Shown piece by piece: positions 27,401 through 37,393 of a DNA stretch of 64,000 bases. Source of the stretch: Bordetella parapertussis. Its GTDB lineage: Bacteria > Bacteroidota > Bacteroidia > Chitinophagales > Chitinophagaceae. The stretch lies in assembly GCA_943331005.2 (NCBI GenBank), contig CALQJX020000011.1, positions 1-64,000 of the forward strand, read 5' to 3'. The translations under genes and the position numbers were made by a program. Under the pieces are notes generated by a model, which was given only the letters and a program-made list of their open reading frames with translations, ran no database searches and had not been told where the DNA came from. Position 1 is the first letter of the stretch. The number at the start of each line of letters is the position of its first letter.

Positions 27401-27431
27401 AGAAGTATACAAGGTCCAGGTAGGGCAGTAA
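24420..27431 (+). CDS. Fused GH3 beta-N-acetylglucosaminidase (NagZ-like) and beta-lactamase-type serine hydrolase
   Basis: This 1003-aa exported protein starts MRMNTRRWIVALLFLLSFGAPALGQ. Residues about 45-390 are glycoside hydrolase family 3 with the NagZ signature KHFPGHGNTSVDSHNDLP (217-234, which holds the His/Asp acid-base pair) and the nucleophile Asp 304 in VVTDGLNMQG. Residues 395-580 look like the GH3 C-terminal sandwich. Residues about 600-1000 are a class C-like serine hydrolase with SxxK at 659-662 (SCTK), YSD as the tyrosine motif, and HAGLFSTAEDVA. The likely role is recycling or trimming of peptidoglycan: the first half removes N-acetylglucosamine and the second acts on peptide or amide bonds. 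The second role is inference. The frame is open 90 nt further upstream, but the signal peptide and promoter fix the start. Confidence 0.92.
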   Translation: MRMNTRRWIVALLFLLSFGAPALGQAQYRNRAQSAEKSNKANWVDSVFNALSMEERIGQLLMVAAYSGGKNYNEERINELLNAHQVGGLIFMQGGPARQAMLTNKYQRMAQVPLLIAMDAEWGVGMRLDSVKPFPRQMMLGATRDTGLVYKEAAAIAAQFKRLGVHINFAPDVDVNNNPANPVINSRSYGEDKVWVARLGRAYVRGLQQNGVIACAKHFPGHGNTSVDSHNDLPLISRSVAQLDSIELYPFRQMIAEKVKSVMVAHLEVPSLDTAQHVPTSLSYNAITGLLRNRLHFNGLVVTDGLNMQGLTKYFAPGEAEMRAFAAGNDIMLMPPDVPAAISKIKMAIDSGVIPAAMLETSVKKILAAKYDMGLATWKDIEPYGILKDMNKDADSTRSRVARAAVTLVKDDNQILKKINETMRIGYVGINASESTPLFELLNDKFDNVKAEWLPKGSKVDSVQRVLERLSRYSSVIVAVHNLNYTPGGNYGLNDESIAFLQQAGCMRNVMVVVLGNAYATQYFCGAGSVMVGYEDDTLTEKAVANILLKKAKAKGKLPVTACLDGQSVCPSPFKLRTVLKEPAAVLRHVYPGDAGVVEQEALNRLDMFMARCVADGVFPGCRVLAARNGNIFYDRSFGYLDYNKDKRVDTNTIYDVASCTKVLATNISVMRLYEQGKLDLDKTIGYYLPQAKGTNKADLMIRDLLLHQAGLKGWIPFFKDVVDKNGKIRAELVRDRSQPGFTTQLSSNVFLRNDYLDTMWAAIYDSKLDNAGKMVYSDLDFYFMAAIVKEITGKSVDKYADEEFYKPLGLKHTLYNPLRKFDVSEIAPTEIETTFRAGTIRGFVHDPGAAMLGGVGGHAGLFSTAEDVAVIFQMLANKGVYAGKRYFKAETVDMFTAYGSKLSHRALGFDKALPKEDNGGGAGDRWSALTFGHQGFTGTCVWADPASGVVFVFLSNRVYPSGSNTKINKLSVRTVAQDYIYEALGIPLNTQRGEVYKVQVGQ

Positions 27432-27455
27432 ACAACATAAAGTTGACTAAAAATA

Positions 27456-27488
27456 AAAGCGGCTGTGAAGATGATTCACAGCCGCTTT
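27456..27488. terminator. Bidirectional terminator between the GH3 fusion and aminopeptidase P
   Basis: AAAGCGGCTGTGAA, loop GATGA, TTCACAGCCGCTTT, a perfect 14-bp stem between two convergent genes. The T-tract is short (CTTTCTTATT), but the position and stem strength favour a shared terminator. Confidence 0.85.
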
Positions 27489-27503
27489 CTTATTGTATGG
27501 TTT

Positions 27504-28796
27504 TTACTTTTTCTTCATTACTGCTTCTATCTCTTCGGTAGTTATCGGTATGCCTTTGAAGAGGTCTATGTTGCCTGATCTGGTCATCCATATGTTGTTC
27601 TCTATACGTATGCCCATCTGCTCTTCTTCTACATAAATGCCTGGCTCTATAGTGAACAGCATACCTTCTTTCACAGGTTCGGTATAAGAACCTACATCAT
27701 GCACCACCAGACCCAGATGGTGAGAAACACCATGGTAGAAATACTTGCGGAATGCAGGATTTTCCGGGTCCTGATTTTTGACGTCTGCTTTTGATATCAG
27801 ACCGATCTTCAGCAGTTGTTTCTCCATTTCTGTGTTGATGCCCTTTACATATTCCTGGAACTGTATGCCGGGTTTCAGAATGCTTTTGCCGAAGTTGTGC
27901 ACTGCAAGGCACGCATCATACACTTCTTTCTGCCTCTTAGTGAACTTGCCGTTTACTGGTATGGTGCGCGTGAGGTCGGCATTGTAGTTGCCATATTCTG
28001 CGCCAAAGTCCATAAGCAGCAGCTCGCCGCTTTTACACTCCTGATTGTTGTCTTCATAGTGTAGCGTGCGGGCTCTGTCGCCGGATGCTATGATGCAGCC
28101 ATATGCATGACCTGTAGCCCTGTTGCGCAGGAACTCGTGGGTGATCTCGGCTTCAATTTCATACTCCATCACACCGGGCTTCACAAATTTCAGCACCCTG
28201 TCAAGCGTTTTTGCAGTAATGGCAATAGCCAGCTTCGTAACTTCTATCTCTTCCTTTGTTTTTATTGCCCTCAGTTCCTTCATGATCCTGGCTGCACGCT
28301 CGTAGTGGTGCACGGGATATTTTTTCATCAGGTCCTGAACAAACAGCAGGTCTGTACGTGGCAATTCAGTATCCAGGCGGTTGTGCTCGTTGGTGTTGAG
28401 ATACACATGGTCTGCCGTGTTCATCATTACCTGTATCATTGCATCAAACCCATCCAGCCACTGAACATTGCTGATGCCGGAAATAGTATTGGCCTCATCC
28501 TTGCGCAGTTTATGTCCTACCCATTTCTCCAGCAGTTCATTAGGGCGCAATAATACCAGCACCTCCCTCATGTTCTTATCCGGATTGTCGGGGTAGAGTA
28601 CCACTATTGTTTTTTCCTGCACTATACCCGACAGCCACATTACATCGGCATCGGGTTTGTAGCCATAGGTGCCATCGCCACTCTTAGGGAATGATGGGCT
28701 GGCAGGGAAAATAGCTACCGAATTAGGTTTCATTTTCTTAATGAACCTTTGTCTGTTATGCTCGTATAGTTTCGAAGGAATTGGTAAATACTTCAT
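27504..28796 (-). CDS. pepP: Xaa-Pro aminopeptidase (aminopeptidase P, M24B)
   Basis: This 430-aa metalloprotease removes an N-terminal residue that precedes proline. The N-terminal AMP_N domain (about 1-130; MKPNSVAIFPA) is followed by the pita-bread catalytic domain. The metal ligands are all visible: Asp in LLMDFGAEYG, Asp in YNADLTRTIPVNG, His in HGVSHHLGLVVHDVG, Glu in FTIEPGIYV, and Glu in GIRIENNIWMT. The length is usual for bacterial PepP. There is no signal peptide, so it is cytoplasmic. It is divergent from gcvH. Confidence 0.95.
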   Translation of the reverse strand: MKYLPIPSKLYEHNRQRFIKKMKPNSVAIFPASPSFPKSGDGTYGYKPDADVMWLSGIVQEKTIVVLYPDNPDKNMREVLVLLRPNELLEKWVGHKLRKDEANTISGISNVQWLDGFDAMIQVMMNTADHVYLNTNEHNRLDTELPRTDLLFVQDLMKKYPVHHYERAARIMKELRAIKTKEEIEVTKLAIAITAKTLDRVLKFVKPGVMEYEIEAEITHEFLRNRATGHAYGCIIASGDRARTLHYEDNNQECKSGELLLMDFGAEYGNYNADLTRTIPVNGKFTKRQKEVYDACLAVHNFGKSILKPGIQFQEYVKGINTEMEKQLLKIGLISKADVKNQDPENPAFRKYFYHGVSHHLGLVVHDVGSYTEPVKEGMLFTIEPGIYVEEEQMGIRIENNIWMTRSGNIDLFKGIPITTEEIEAVMKKK

Positions 28797-29004
28797 GTTC
28801 CTGTTTTTGAAAATTATAGCTGTGAAGTTATGAATGTATCATGAGCCATAAAAGTCAAGATGATGATTTGTGTGTGTACTCCCCCGTTTTTCACCCTTAT
28901 TGCGGGCTGAGACGCTGTTTTTTTGTTACTTTTTTATGCAGACTGCCGTCGGATATACCCTTTTTCTATTTTTTGCATTATTTTTATCGCAAAATCAATA
29001 AACA

Positions 29005-29385
29005 ATGGAATTTCCAGGCACATTACGTTACACGAAAGATCACGAGTGGATCAGCATTGAAGGCAACACAGCTACTGTAGGTATTACAGACTTCGCACAG
29101 AAAGAGCTGGGCGATATCGTATTTGTTGACATCAGCTCTGTGGGCAACCCACTTGGTGCCAACGAGATCTTCGGTACTGTAGAAGCTGTGAAAACCGTTT
29201 CTGATCTTTATCTGCCGGTAGGTGGCACTATCACTGAGGTGAATGCTGACCTTGAAGCAAATCCTGAGAACGTGAACAAAGATCCATATGGTTCTGGCTG
29301 GATGATGAAAATGACAGTTAATGATCCTGCTGAAGTTGCTGCACTTCTTGATGCTGCATCGTACAAGCAGTTGGTCGGCGAATAA
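29005..29385 (+). CDS. gcvH: Glycine cleavage system H protein
   Basis: This 126-aa lipoyl carrier shuttles the aminomethyl group between the P and T proteins of glycine cleavage. The lipoylated Lys is K63 in [18 protein letters not shown], and the N terminus [14 protein letters not shown] is typical. The length is normal. The stop overlaps the start of the VanZ-like gene (TAATG), so the two are translationally coupled. gcvP and gcvT are not in the window. A loose -7 box lies about 40 nt upstream (TATTTTTTG). The 28797-29004 gap to pepP is a divergent promoter region with no gene I can support. Confidence 0.97.
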   Translation: MEFPGTLRYTKDHEWISIEGNTATVGITDFAQKELGDIVFVDISSVGNPLGANEIFGTVEAVKTVSDLYLPVGGTITEVNADLEANPENVNKDPYGSGWMMKMTVNDPAEVAALLDAASYKQLVGE

Positions 29386-29777
29386 TGAAACAAATATTCT
29401 TTCCGGATTCTACGTATAAAAAGCAAGCAAGGTCCATAGCTATGTTATGGACCTTGCTCATTTTTGTGGGTTGCCTCTATCCAGGCAGGGAGCTGCCACA
29501 TGTGCAGGTGCCGCTAATAGATAAGTGGACCCATTTTGTACTTTTTGGGGTATTTGCGTTTTTGTGGTTGTGCGCCTGCCCTGCCTATACCCGCAAAAGT
29601 CTGTTGTTGCTTTTTCTTATTGCTGCAGGTATGGGCGTGTTCATAGAATTGCTGCAGGGACTGATTACATTTCTGGGCCGTAGCATGGAACTTATGGATG
29701 TAGTTGCAGATAGTGTGGGTGGTATGCTCGGTATTGCAGTATTTCTGCTCTGCGCCCGAATGATTGGCAGTAAATGA
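29385..29777 (+). CDS. VanZ-like family membrane protein
   Basis: This 130-aa protein has about four membrane segments and the VanZ pattern: DKWTHFVLFGVFAFLWLCA, then AAGMGVFIELLQGLITFLGRSMELMDVVADSVGGMLGI, where the Glu-Leu-x-Gln and Asp-x-x-x-Asn/Asp-x-x-Gly positions are conserved. The family includes the VanZ teicoplanin-resistance protein, but most members, often found beside gcvH in Bacteroidota, have no known role. The start overlaps the gcvH stop codon by one nucleotide. Confidence 0.85.
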   Translation: MKQIFFPDSTYKKQARSIAMLWTLLIFVGCLYPGRELPHVQVPLIDKWTHFVLFGVFAFLWLCACPAYTRKSLLLLFLIAAGMGVFIELLQGLITFLGRSMELMDVVADSVGGMLGIAVFLLCARMIGSK

Positions 29778-29778
29778 G

Positions 29779-30060
29779 CTATTTGATCAGTATCTCTTCT
29801 ACTACTCTTTCGTTAAAATATTCGTTGATACGCACCATCAGCTGATCCTTACCCATTTGTAGTTCCTGCTTCAGCGGTGCTACATCTGTATAGATGGTCA
29901 GTGTTTTGTTGTACATATTCACTGAGCGGGTATATTTGGCAATGGTCTTGCCGGTAATTTCTTCCCATTCCTCGCTCATGCGCAGTGCTATTAGTTTGGG
30001 TTTCCAGTGAGACCGTTCCATCAACAGGTTCAGTGCTTCGCCTATACTGTATTCGCTCAT
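29779..30060 (-). CDS. DUF721 (DciA-like) protein
   Basis: The product is 93 aa. The pattern IGEALNLLMERSHWKPKLIALRMSEEWEEITG, then LTIYTDVAPLKQELQMGKDQLMVRINEYF, fits the DUF721 family. Some members (DciA) help load the replicative helicase, so a replication role is possible, but this short form is not proven to do so. It follows the secreted unknown with one nucleotide between the genes and is in the same direction as gyrB, which fits a replication-linked neighbourhood. Confidence 0.75.
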   Translation of the reverse strand: MSEYSIGEALNLLMERSHWKPKLIALRMSEEWEEITGKTIAKYTRSVNMYNKTLTIYTDVAPLKQELQMGKDQLMVRINEYFNERVVEEILIK

Positions 30061-30061
30061 T

Positions 30062-30742
30062 TTATTTCTTCAATTTAGCAAGGGTGATAGAGTAGTCTGG
30101 TATAGGTATGAACAGATTGGGGTTCTTACCCAGTACCATTAGTTTGTCTGCGCTGAAAACCTGTTGGTGTTCTTCGGGGAAGTTGATGGAAGCAACCATA
30201 TAGCCATATGGTTTCAGCATATCGTTGAGCGTAGTGGCGAAATCGCTTTTGTCCATCACATACTTGGCCATTTTGGCGTAGTAATGTACTTCGGCTACCT
30301 CAGACCCATCGAACAGGGTAGTGGTCTGTTTCAGGTTGGTAGCCTTCTTTACGTAGTCGTTCCAGTCTGTAGAGTTAGTGTAAATGTCAATGAGTTTGTT
30401 AGCCAGTTCTTCGAAAGGAAGCAGATTTATAGACAGGCTGGAGAAATTGTATTGTTTCTTGGCCAGAGCAGCGTCCATCATTTTTTTGAAATGTGGTACC
30501 TCATCTGCAAAAGATAGTTTTAAAGATTCAGGTTCTTCGCCCAGGTCGTCTGCTACGGGCTGGTATACTGCCTGATGGCGCATGCCACTACCTGCAATGA
30601 ACGATCTGTAGATGGTGAGAGTTTTATTGATGACGGGCGTTTTCTCTTTTACAGTTACTGTTGTCTTGGTGGTATCAACAGTTATCTGTCCTTCACTGCG
30701 GAAGGCTATGACCGTGAGGAGTATCAGTAGCAGCTGTTTCAT
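30062..30742 (-). CDS. Secreted protein of unknown function
   Basis: The product is 226 aa from the ATG at 30742; a TTG three codons earlier also opens the frame. MKQLLLILLTVIAFRSEGQ is a signal peptide. The mature part is a mixed-charge soluble domain without motifs I recognise (TDWNDYVKKATNLKQTTTLF; MLKPYGYMVASINFPEEHQQ). No lipobox. It is the upstream gene of a pair with DUF721, one nucleotide apart, downstream of gyrB and a strong hairpin. Real gene: high confidence. Function: unknown. Confidence 0.7.
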   Translation of the reverse strand: MKQLLLILLTVIAFRSEGQITVDTTKTTVTVKEKTPVINKTLTIYRSFIAGSGMRHQAVYQPVADDLGEEPESLKLSFADEVPHFKKMMDAALAKKQYNFSSLSINLLPFEELANKLIDIYTNSTDWNDYVKKATNLKQTTTLFDGSEVAEVHYYAKMAKYVMDKSDFATTLNDMLKPYGYMVASINFPEEHQQVFSADKLMVLGKNPNLFIPIPDYSITLAKLKK

Positions 30743-30823
30743 GTCTTGCAAATATCTGCTATTTATGCGGATAATGGAATACTCTTTCTGACAGTGATTA
30801 CAGTAAAAACAGATGACCTTTAT

Positions 30824-30858
30824 ACAGAACAGGCCGGCATTTTGCCGGCCTGTTCTGT
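30824..30858. terminator. 16-bp hairpin after gyrB
   Basis: ACAGAACAGGCCGGCA, loop TTT, TGCCGGCCTGTTCTGT, a perfect and GC-rich stem 20 nt after the gyrB stop on the minus strand. No strong T-run follows, so termination or 3' end protection are both possible. Confidence 0.7.
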
Positions 30859-30877
30859 ATTGTATCTTGTTGGTTGA

Positions 30878-32913
<2,036 letters not shown>

Positions 32914-32998
32914 CTCAAAATGACACCTGTTATGCGGTAGGCTGATTGTAATTTTGTGTATTATAAAAATCTATTATTTGCGTAGATTCCTAACCTTA

Positions 32999-33028
32999 CA
33001 AAGATAGCCGCATTAAAGGGATTAAACA
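32999..33028 (-). promoter_or_regulatory. gyrB promoter (TTG, N20, TATCTTTG)
   Basis: On the minus strand TTG lies 20 nt before an exact -7 box TATCTTTG at 32999-33006. It implies a gyrB leader of about 140 nt. The whole gap 32852-33254 (403 bp) holds this leader, the divergent promoter of the VWA gene and AT-rich sequence; I see no gene in it. Confidence 0.6.
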
Positions 33029-33205
33029 ACTATTTTATATAACATGCGGCCACTAAAAACTGACATTTTCTGCCATGTTTTCCACATTTTTGTTGCGTAT
33101 CGATAAAATTAAATATGATGCCTTTCCGCTCTTGTTCGATCTCTAAAAATGAGAGCGTAATGAGTTGGTTCGAATTACGCACTTTACTTATTTTTTGTGG
33201 GTATC

Positions 33206-33238
33206 TTTGAGGCGTTTCAATCAAATAATGTACGTTTG
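33206..33238 (+). promoter_or_regulatory. Promoter of the VWA gene (TTTG, N21, TACGTTTG)
   Basis: TTTG at 33206-33209 and exact -7 box TACGTTTG at 33231-33238 match the Bacteroidota consensus. Transcription should start about 10 nt before the ATG at 33255. Confidence 0.65.
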
Positions 33239-33254
33239 TATTTACGAGTAGTTC

Positions 33255-35477
33255 ATGCGATATAAGATATTTATATTCTTCCTTTTCCTTTTTTCGGCCT
33301 CTTTTCAATCCTTTGCCCAAGAGGGTAATGGCAGATATATACAACCCCGAATTCTCATTTTGCTGGATAAATCATCCAGCATGATCAATACTTGGGATGG
33401 TGGCCGCCAGAAGTCGAAAGTGGCAGACGAGATCGTGCTGAAGCTCATGGATAGCGTGTATCGCGTAAATCCGGATGTGGAATTTTCCTTACGTGTTTTC
33501 GGTCATCAGTATACTGTAGATGAAAATAACTGCCGCGATACCCGCAATGAGGTGCCTTTCCGCAAAGACAACAGGTTGCAGATGGAATACCGCCTCGACG
33601 ACATTCAGCCGCTTGGTGTTACCTCTATAGCCTATGCCCTGCAGGAAGCTGCAGATAATGACCTGGTAGATGTGTCGCAAAACGCATATAGTATCATCCT
33701 TATAACAGACGGTGGCGAAAGTTGCGGTGGCGATATATGCGAGGTAATGCGCAAACTGGCGCTCAGCAAAGTGTTCTTCAGGCCCTATATTGTGAATCTG
33801 GAAAGCTCTATGCAGCTGAGAACTGCTTATGCCTGTATGGGCGACTATCTGGAGGTGACCCATCAGGGCGACATTACCGGGGCTGTGAGCAAAATAGTAA
33901 CAGCTTTCAGGCCTGCTATAAAAATTACCAATCAGCAATACACGCAGGTAAAAGAGGTTGCGGCTACTGCTCCTACGGTAATGAATGTAAAGATCCCTGT
34001 AATAAAAGTGCAGGATACAGTTACGAGCCCAGTAGTGCATACAGTAGTACCGTCCCTTGGTATGCAGCAGATCGATCATTTGTCTGTAGCCAGCCCAATT
34101 TACCCCATAGATGCCCCGTTCATTCCAAGGCCTGCTAACAGAAATCTGCCTGTTTTTGTACCTGTGGTAAGGGAAGAAGAGGGTGTGCCCCCTCCGCCCC
34201 CACCGGCTGAGTTTGTAAAGCAGCCACCGGTAATAATGACCGCATTACCACCTGCCAATATGAGGTCGGTAGCAATAGCGACTGTTGAGCCAAGGCAGCC
34301 CAAAACACAAGTAGTTCCTGCCTTTACACCAGTTATAGAAGAGGAAGCACCGGTTAGGCCGGCGCCTGAGCCTATTGGTAAACTAGCTGCAGTTGCTCCC
34401 CGCACAGTTAATATCGTAGCCACTGCAACCACCACACCCAGGGTAGTTGCTGTAACAAAGTACGAACCAGTGATACTGGAAGAGATACCGACAAGACCCG
34501 CTCCTGATGCTATTTCCAGACTTTCTGTGTCGCCGAAAAGGTTGATAAATCTTTTTGTGCTGGATGGCGATGGTTCTATACTGCGCCCAAGAAAAGTGCC
34601 GCCAATGCCTGCATTGAAATATGACGAGCCGGTGGTAGCAGCCAAACCCGCACAACCTGCCAAACCTGCACAACCTGCAGCGGTAGCTAAGAAATTGCCG
34701 GGCAAGGAAGCCGAGTTTAAAGTAGAAACTGAAGAAGCGGAGCAAACTACTGTACAGGTATATTTTACCAATGGTCGTGGTAAGTTCTACACTACAACGC
34801 CACAGGTTGTTTTGCTTGATCCCTACACAGGAAATATGGTGAAACGTTTTTACCGCATGGTAGATGGTGATGGCAATCCCGATCCGCAGTTGAACATACC
34901 GGCAGGCGACTACAATCTTACCTTCTCCGAGACACGTAGTATGGTGGTGAATAATGTGAAGGTAGAAGCCAACAAAAAGAATAAGATCTATATTACGGTA
35001 AACAAGGCCAGTCTCACTTTCGAGTATATCGGAGCCCCTGGCAGGCCTGTAAAAGAGTTCTCTGCTATAGTAACGCAGCGAAACAGGGCAAACGGTACCG
35101 TGACCCAGCAGAAATGTACAGACAGGCTGGAATATGAGCCAGAGAACTACCATGTGGAGATCAATACCTTCCCGCTGGATATACGCAATATAGATCTCGA
35201 TTTTGATGAAAAAGTGATACGCATAGCACAGCCCGGATTTGTGAAATTTGTACCGGAAGAGGGTATGAACAGTGTGACACTGTATGAGCAATTTGGCGAT
35301 AAATTCCGTTCTTTCTCTACCATCAAGCTCAGCGATCCTGTATCTAAACATCTGCAGATCCAACCCGGTAGGTACGAAGCACATTATCACAAGGGTCCCG
35401 GTGGTTCTTACGCTTCAGAGAAAGTGGTTATTTTCCTGGTAAAAGCTACTGAAGAAACAGTAGTAGAACTGAAATAG
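33255..35477 (+). CDS. Secreted VWA-domain protein with Pro-rich repeats
   Basis: The product is 740 aa with a signal peptide (MRYKIFIFFLFLFSASFQSFAQ). A von Willebrand A domain covers roughly residues 30-225; the MIDAS motif DKSSSM near 37 is intact and IILITDGGESCGGD supplies a later metal contact. Residues about 280-490 are Pro-rich and partly repeated: the pattern PVIxEExPxRPAP followed by I-x-x-L is seen twice (PVIEEEAPVRPAPEPIGKL, PVILEEIPTRPAPDAISRL). A short Pro-Ala-Lys repeat (KPAQPAKPAQPA) follows. The last 250 residues look like two or three beta-sandwich domains. It probably binds another protein or ligand outside the cytoplasm. The GNAT gene starts 3 nt after its stop, so the two form an operon. 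No known named family. Confidence 0.8.
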   Translation: MRYKIFIFFLFLFSASFQSFAQEGNGRYIQPRILILLDKSSSMINTWDGGRQKSKVADEIVLKLMDSVYRVNPDVEFSLRVFGHQYTVDENNCRDTRNEVPFRKDNRLQMEYRLDDIQPLGVTSIAYALQEAADNDLVDVSQNAYSIILITDGGESCGGDICEVMRKLALSKVFFRPYIVNLESSMQLRTAYACMGDYLEVTHQGDITGAVSKIVTAFRPAIKITNQQYTQVKEVAATAPTVMNVKIPVIKVQDTVTSPVVHTVVPSLGMQQIDHLSVASPIYPIDAPFIPRPANRNLPVFVPVVREEEGVPPPPPPAEFVKQPPVIMTALPPANMRSVAIATVEPRQPKTQVVPAFTPVIEEEAPVRPAPEPIGKLAAVAPRTVNIVATATTTPRVVAVTKYEPVILEEIPTRPAPDAISRLSVSPKRLINLFVLDGDGSILRPRKVPPMPALKYDEPVVAAKPAQPAKPAQPAAVAKKLPGKEAEFKVETEEAEQTTVQVYFTNGRGKFYTTTPQVVLLDPYTGNMVKRFYRMVDGDGNPDPQLNIPAGDYNLTFSETRSMVVNNVKVEANKKNKIYITVNKASLTFEYIGAPGRPVKEFSAIVTQRNRANGTVTQQKCTDRLEYEPENYHVEINTFPLDIRNIDLDFDEKVIRIAQPGFVKFVPEEGMNSVTLYEQFGDKFRSFSTIKLSDPVSKHLQIQPGRYEAHYHKGPGGSYASEKVVIFLVKATEETVVELK

Positions 35478-35480
35478 GAT

Positions 35481-35921
35481 ATGAATAAATTAGCGGTCTG
35501 CATCATCACTTCATCATCTGAAGAATATCCAGCAGTTTTTGCGCTGAGGGATGAAGTATTGCGCAAGCCTCTGGGTATGTCGTTGAAAAATGATGACCTT
35601 TCCAGAGATCATATTGATGTGATCTTTGCCGGTAAGATGAATGGTGAAGTAGTTGCCTGTCTGATGTTGCATCATGTTGATGCTGCCACTGTGCAACTTC
35701 GCCAGATGGCCGTTTACGATGCATGGCAGGGCAAGGGAGTGGGTCGGGAGCTGGTGATAGCTGCAGAGAAATTTGCTGCTGAAAAAGGATATACTATCAT
35801 GATACTGCACGCCCGAAAAGTAGCTGTAGGCTTTTATGCCAGCATGAACTATAAAACAGTTGGGGATGAGTTTCTGGAGGTAGGTATACCTCACTATATC
35901 ATGCAGAAAATGTTGAAATAA
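35481..35921 (+). CDS. GNAT-family N-acetyltransferase
   Basis: The product is 146 aa. It transfers an acetyl group from acetyl-CoA to an amine. The acetyl-CoA binding segment LRQMAVYDAWQGKGVGRELV contains the Q/RxxGxG/A motif (QGKGVG), and GFYASMNYKTVGDEFLEVGIPHYIM is the usual C-terminal part of the ElaA/YjcF-like group. The substrate is unknown. It is coupled to the VWA gene with a 3-nt gap and converges with the 451-aa gene, leaving only 6 nt between the stop codons. Confidence 0.88.
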   Translation: MNKLAVCIITSSSEEYPAVFALRDEVLRKPLGMSLKNDDLSRDHIDVIFAGKMNGEVVACLMLHHVDAATVQLRQMAVYDAWQGKGVGRELVIAAEKFAAEKGYTIMILHARKVAVGFYASMNYKTVGDEFLEVGIPHYIMQKMLK

Positions 35922-35927
35922 CAACGT

Positions 35928-37283
35928 TTATTCAGGCTTTTTAACTTTCTCCGGTGTTGCCTTTTTGTCCTCTTCTTTTTTCTGTTCCTGCTTTTTGGCA
36001 GCTTCTTTTTCTTTGTCCTTCTGTTCCTGTTTTTTCTTCTTTTTCTCTTTCTTTTCCAGTTCTTTTTTAGCTTTTTCCTTTTCAGCAGCTCTTTCTTCTT
36101 TTTTAGCTTTGTCTTTTTCAGCCTCTTCTTTTTCAGCCTCTTCAAATACACTTTCGTCTATTTTGCCGGAGTTGCCTCTATCCAATATGCCATCCAGTGT
36201 TTCTATTTTACCCTTGGGGGTACCCGTCTGGTGCAGTTCTATATCGAAACCATTCTCCTCAGCATTCGTCCAGCTGCCGGTATAGTTGCGTCCTGTCAGT
36301 ACCAGCTCCATAAGACCCTGTGCGGTTTCGTCTTCTATCACCCATTTGCCCTCTTTGTTGCGGGTTATTTCCAGTTTCAGGTAACGTTTATTTTCGCCCA
36401 GTTTATAGAGTCCGTCATACTGTTGTGGCTTGCCTGGCACAGGTTTCATGTATCGTACATAGAGCTTTATAGGGATCTCGTTATCCATCAGCCCTTCATA
36501 ATATTTCCTGTCCACCACTTCCTTCCTCATATCATCTTCTTCTGCTTCTTCCTGCTTGGCTATCATAAGGTTGCCTTTTTCAGAAGTATCTTTAATGCCT
36601 GTGGTGTCTGTTATAAGTACTGTATCTGTTGCTACAGAATCCGGGTGTTCTGCTTTCCATTGGAAGAAGTCATTTTCTCGCTGCTCTTTATACCTGAATT
36701 CGTCTACAGACTTTGCCTGCAGCACATTCAGCAGTTGTCCGCCAAAGAACTGGCCCTTTATGCTTTGTATCTCTGTTACAGAAACACAAAACATCACCCT
36801 GTTGAATCCGTCTACTACGAACATATAGCCCTGAAACCGTTCTGGAGCTATTTTGTCATAGCCTATCAGTGCACGGGTAGGGTCTTGTTTGTGCAGTTCG
36901 TAACGTGCCATTATTACCCTGTTCCATTGAATACCGGAATCCTCTCCCTTGGAGAGAACCCTGCAAAAACGGGTTATGATGTCTTTGTTATATAAAGGGT
37001 CGAACTCTACCAGCACCTGCGGATGTTCTTTCAGGTTATTGAGTGCTTTCTGGGTTTCCGGGTTTTTGTCCGGGTTGTGCATGGTCATGCTCCAGAGCGT
37101 ATCGAATGGTGGAAAAAGGTCGTAATACCCTGCTGTGTCTTTATGTTGCAGGCAGCCAAGCATCTTGTCCATAAGAGCGGCCTCGGTTTTTGGCCAATGC
37201 CTGTGCTTGCGACCTCTATACTGCGCAGGGGCATCAGTATATGCAAAAAGTAATATTAATATGTATGCCGCAAATAACCTCAT
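35928..37283 (-). CDS. Secreted protein with long Lys/Glu-rich helical tail
   Basis: This 451-aa protein begins with a signal peptide (MRLFAAYILILLFAYTDAPAQ). The central part (about 25-375) is a soluble domain I do not recognise, with a repeated aromatic/charged pattern (GLYKLGENKRYLKLEITRNKEGKW; GRNYTGSWTNAEENG) that resembles a small-molecule or cell-wall binding beta-barrel. The last 75 residues are almost only Lys, Glu, Gln and Ala (EKEEAEKDKAKKEE and similar), which predicts a single stable alpha helix (ER/K-type). It ends in PEKVKKPE. No homology claimed. It converges with the GNAT gene and is divergent from icmF. Confidence 0.75.
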   Translation of the reverse strand: MRLFAAYILILLFAYTDAPAQYRGRKHRHWPKTEAALMDKMLGCLQHKDTAGYYDLFPPFDTLWSMTMHNPDKNPETQKALNNLKEHPQVLVEFDPLYNKDIITRFCRVLSKGEDSGIQWNRVIMARYELHKQDPTRALIGYDKIAPERFQGYMFVVDGFNRVMFCVSVTEIQSIKGQFFGGQLLNVLQAKSVDEFRYKEQRENDFFQWKAEHPDSVATDTVLITDTTGIKDTSEKGNLMIAKQEEAEEDDMRKEVVDRKYYEGLMDNEIPIKLYVRYMKPVPGKPQQYDGLYKLGENKRYLKLEITRNKEGKWVIEDETAQGLMELVLTGRNYTGSWTNAEENGFDIELHQTGTPKGKIETLDGILDRGNSGKIDESVFEEAEKEEAEKDKAKKEERAAEKEKAKKELEKKEKKKKKQEQKDKEKEAAKKQEQKKEEDKKATPEKVKKPE

Positions 37284-37358
37284 TGGTCTCTTAGAACCCC
37301 ATAAAGTTAACGATTACGTAGAAATGGGGGCAGGCTAACATCTAAAGCACTCATTTCG

Positions 37359-37366
37359 TAACTTTG
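37359..37366 (+). promoter_or_regulatory. -7 promoter box TAACTTTG of icmF
   Basis: This is an exact TAnnTTTG match. It overlaps the first codons of the long open frame (TTG at 37364), so translation should start at the ATG at 37394 after a leader of about 20 nt. Confidence 0.55.
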
Positions 37367-37393
37367 CACACTGTTATAAATAGAAATAATAAT

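Noticed and set aside
34383-35390. 335-codon minus-strand frame
   Set aside because: It lies opposite the VWA gene, which has a signal peptide, MIDAS motif and promoter.
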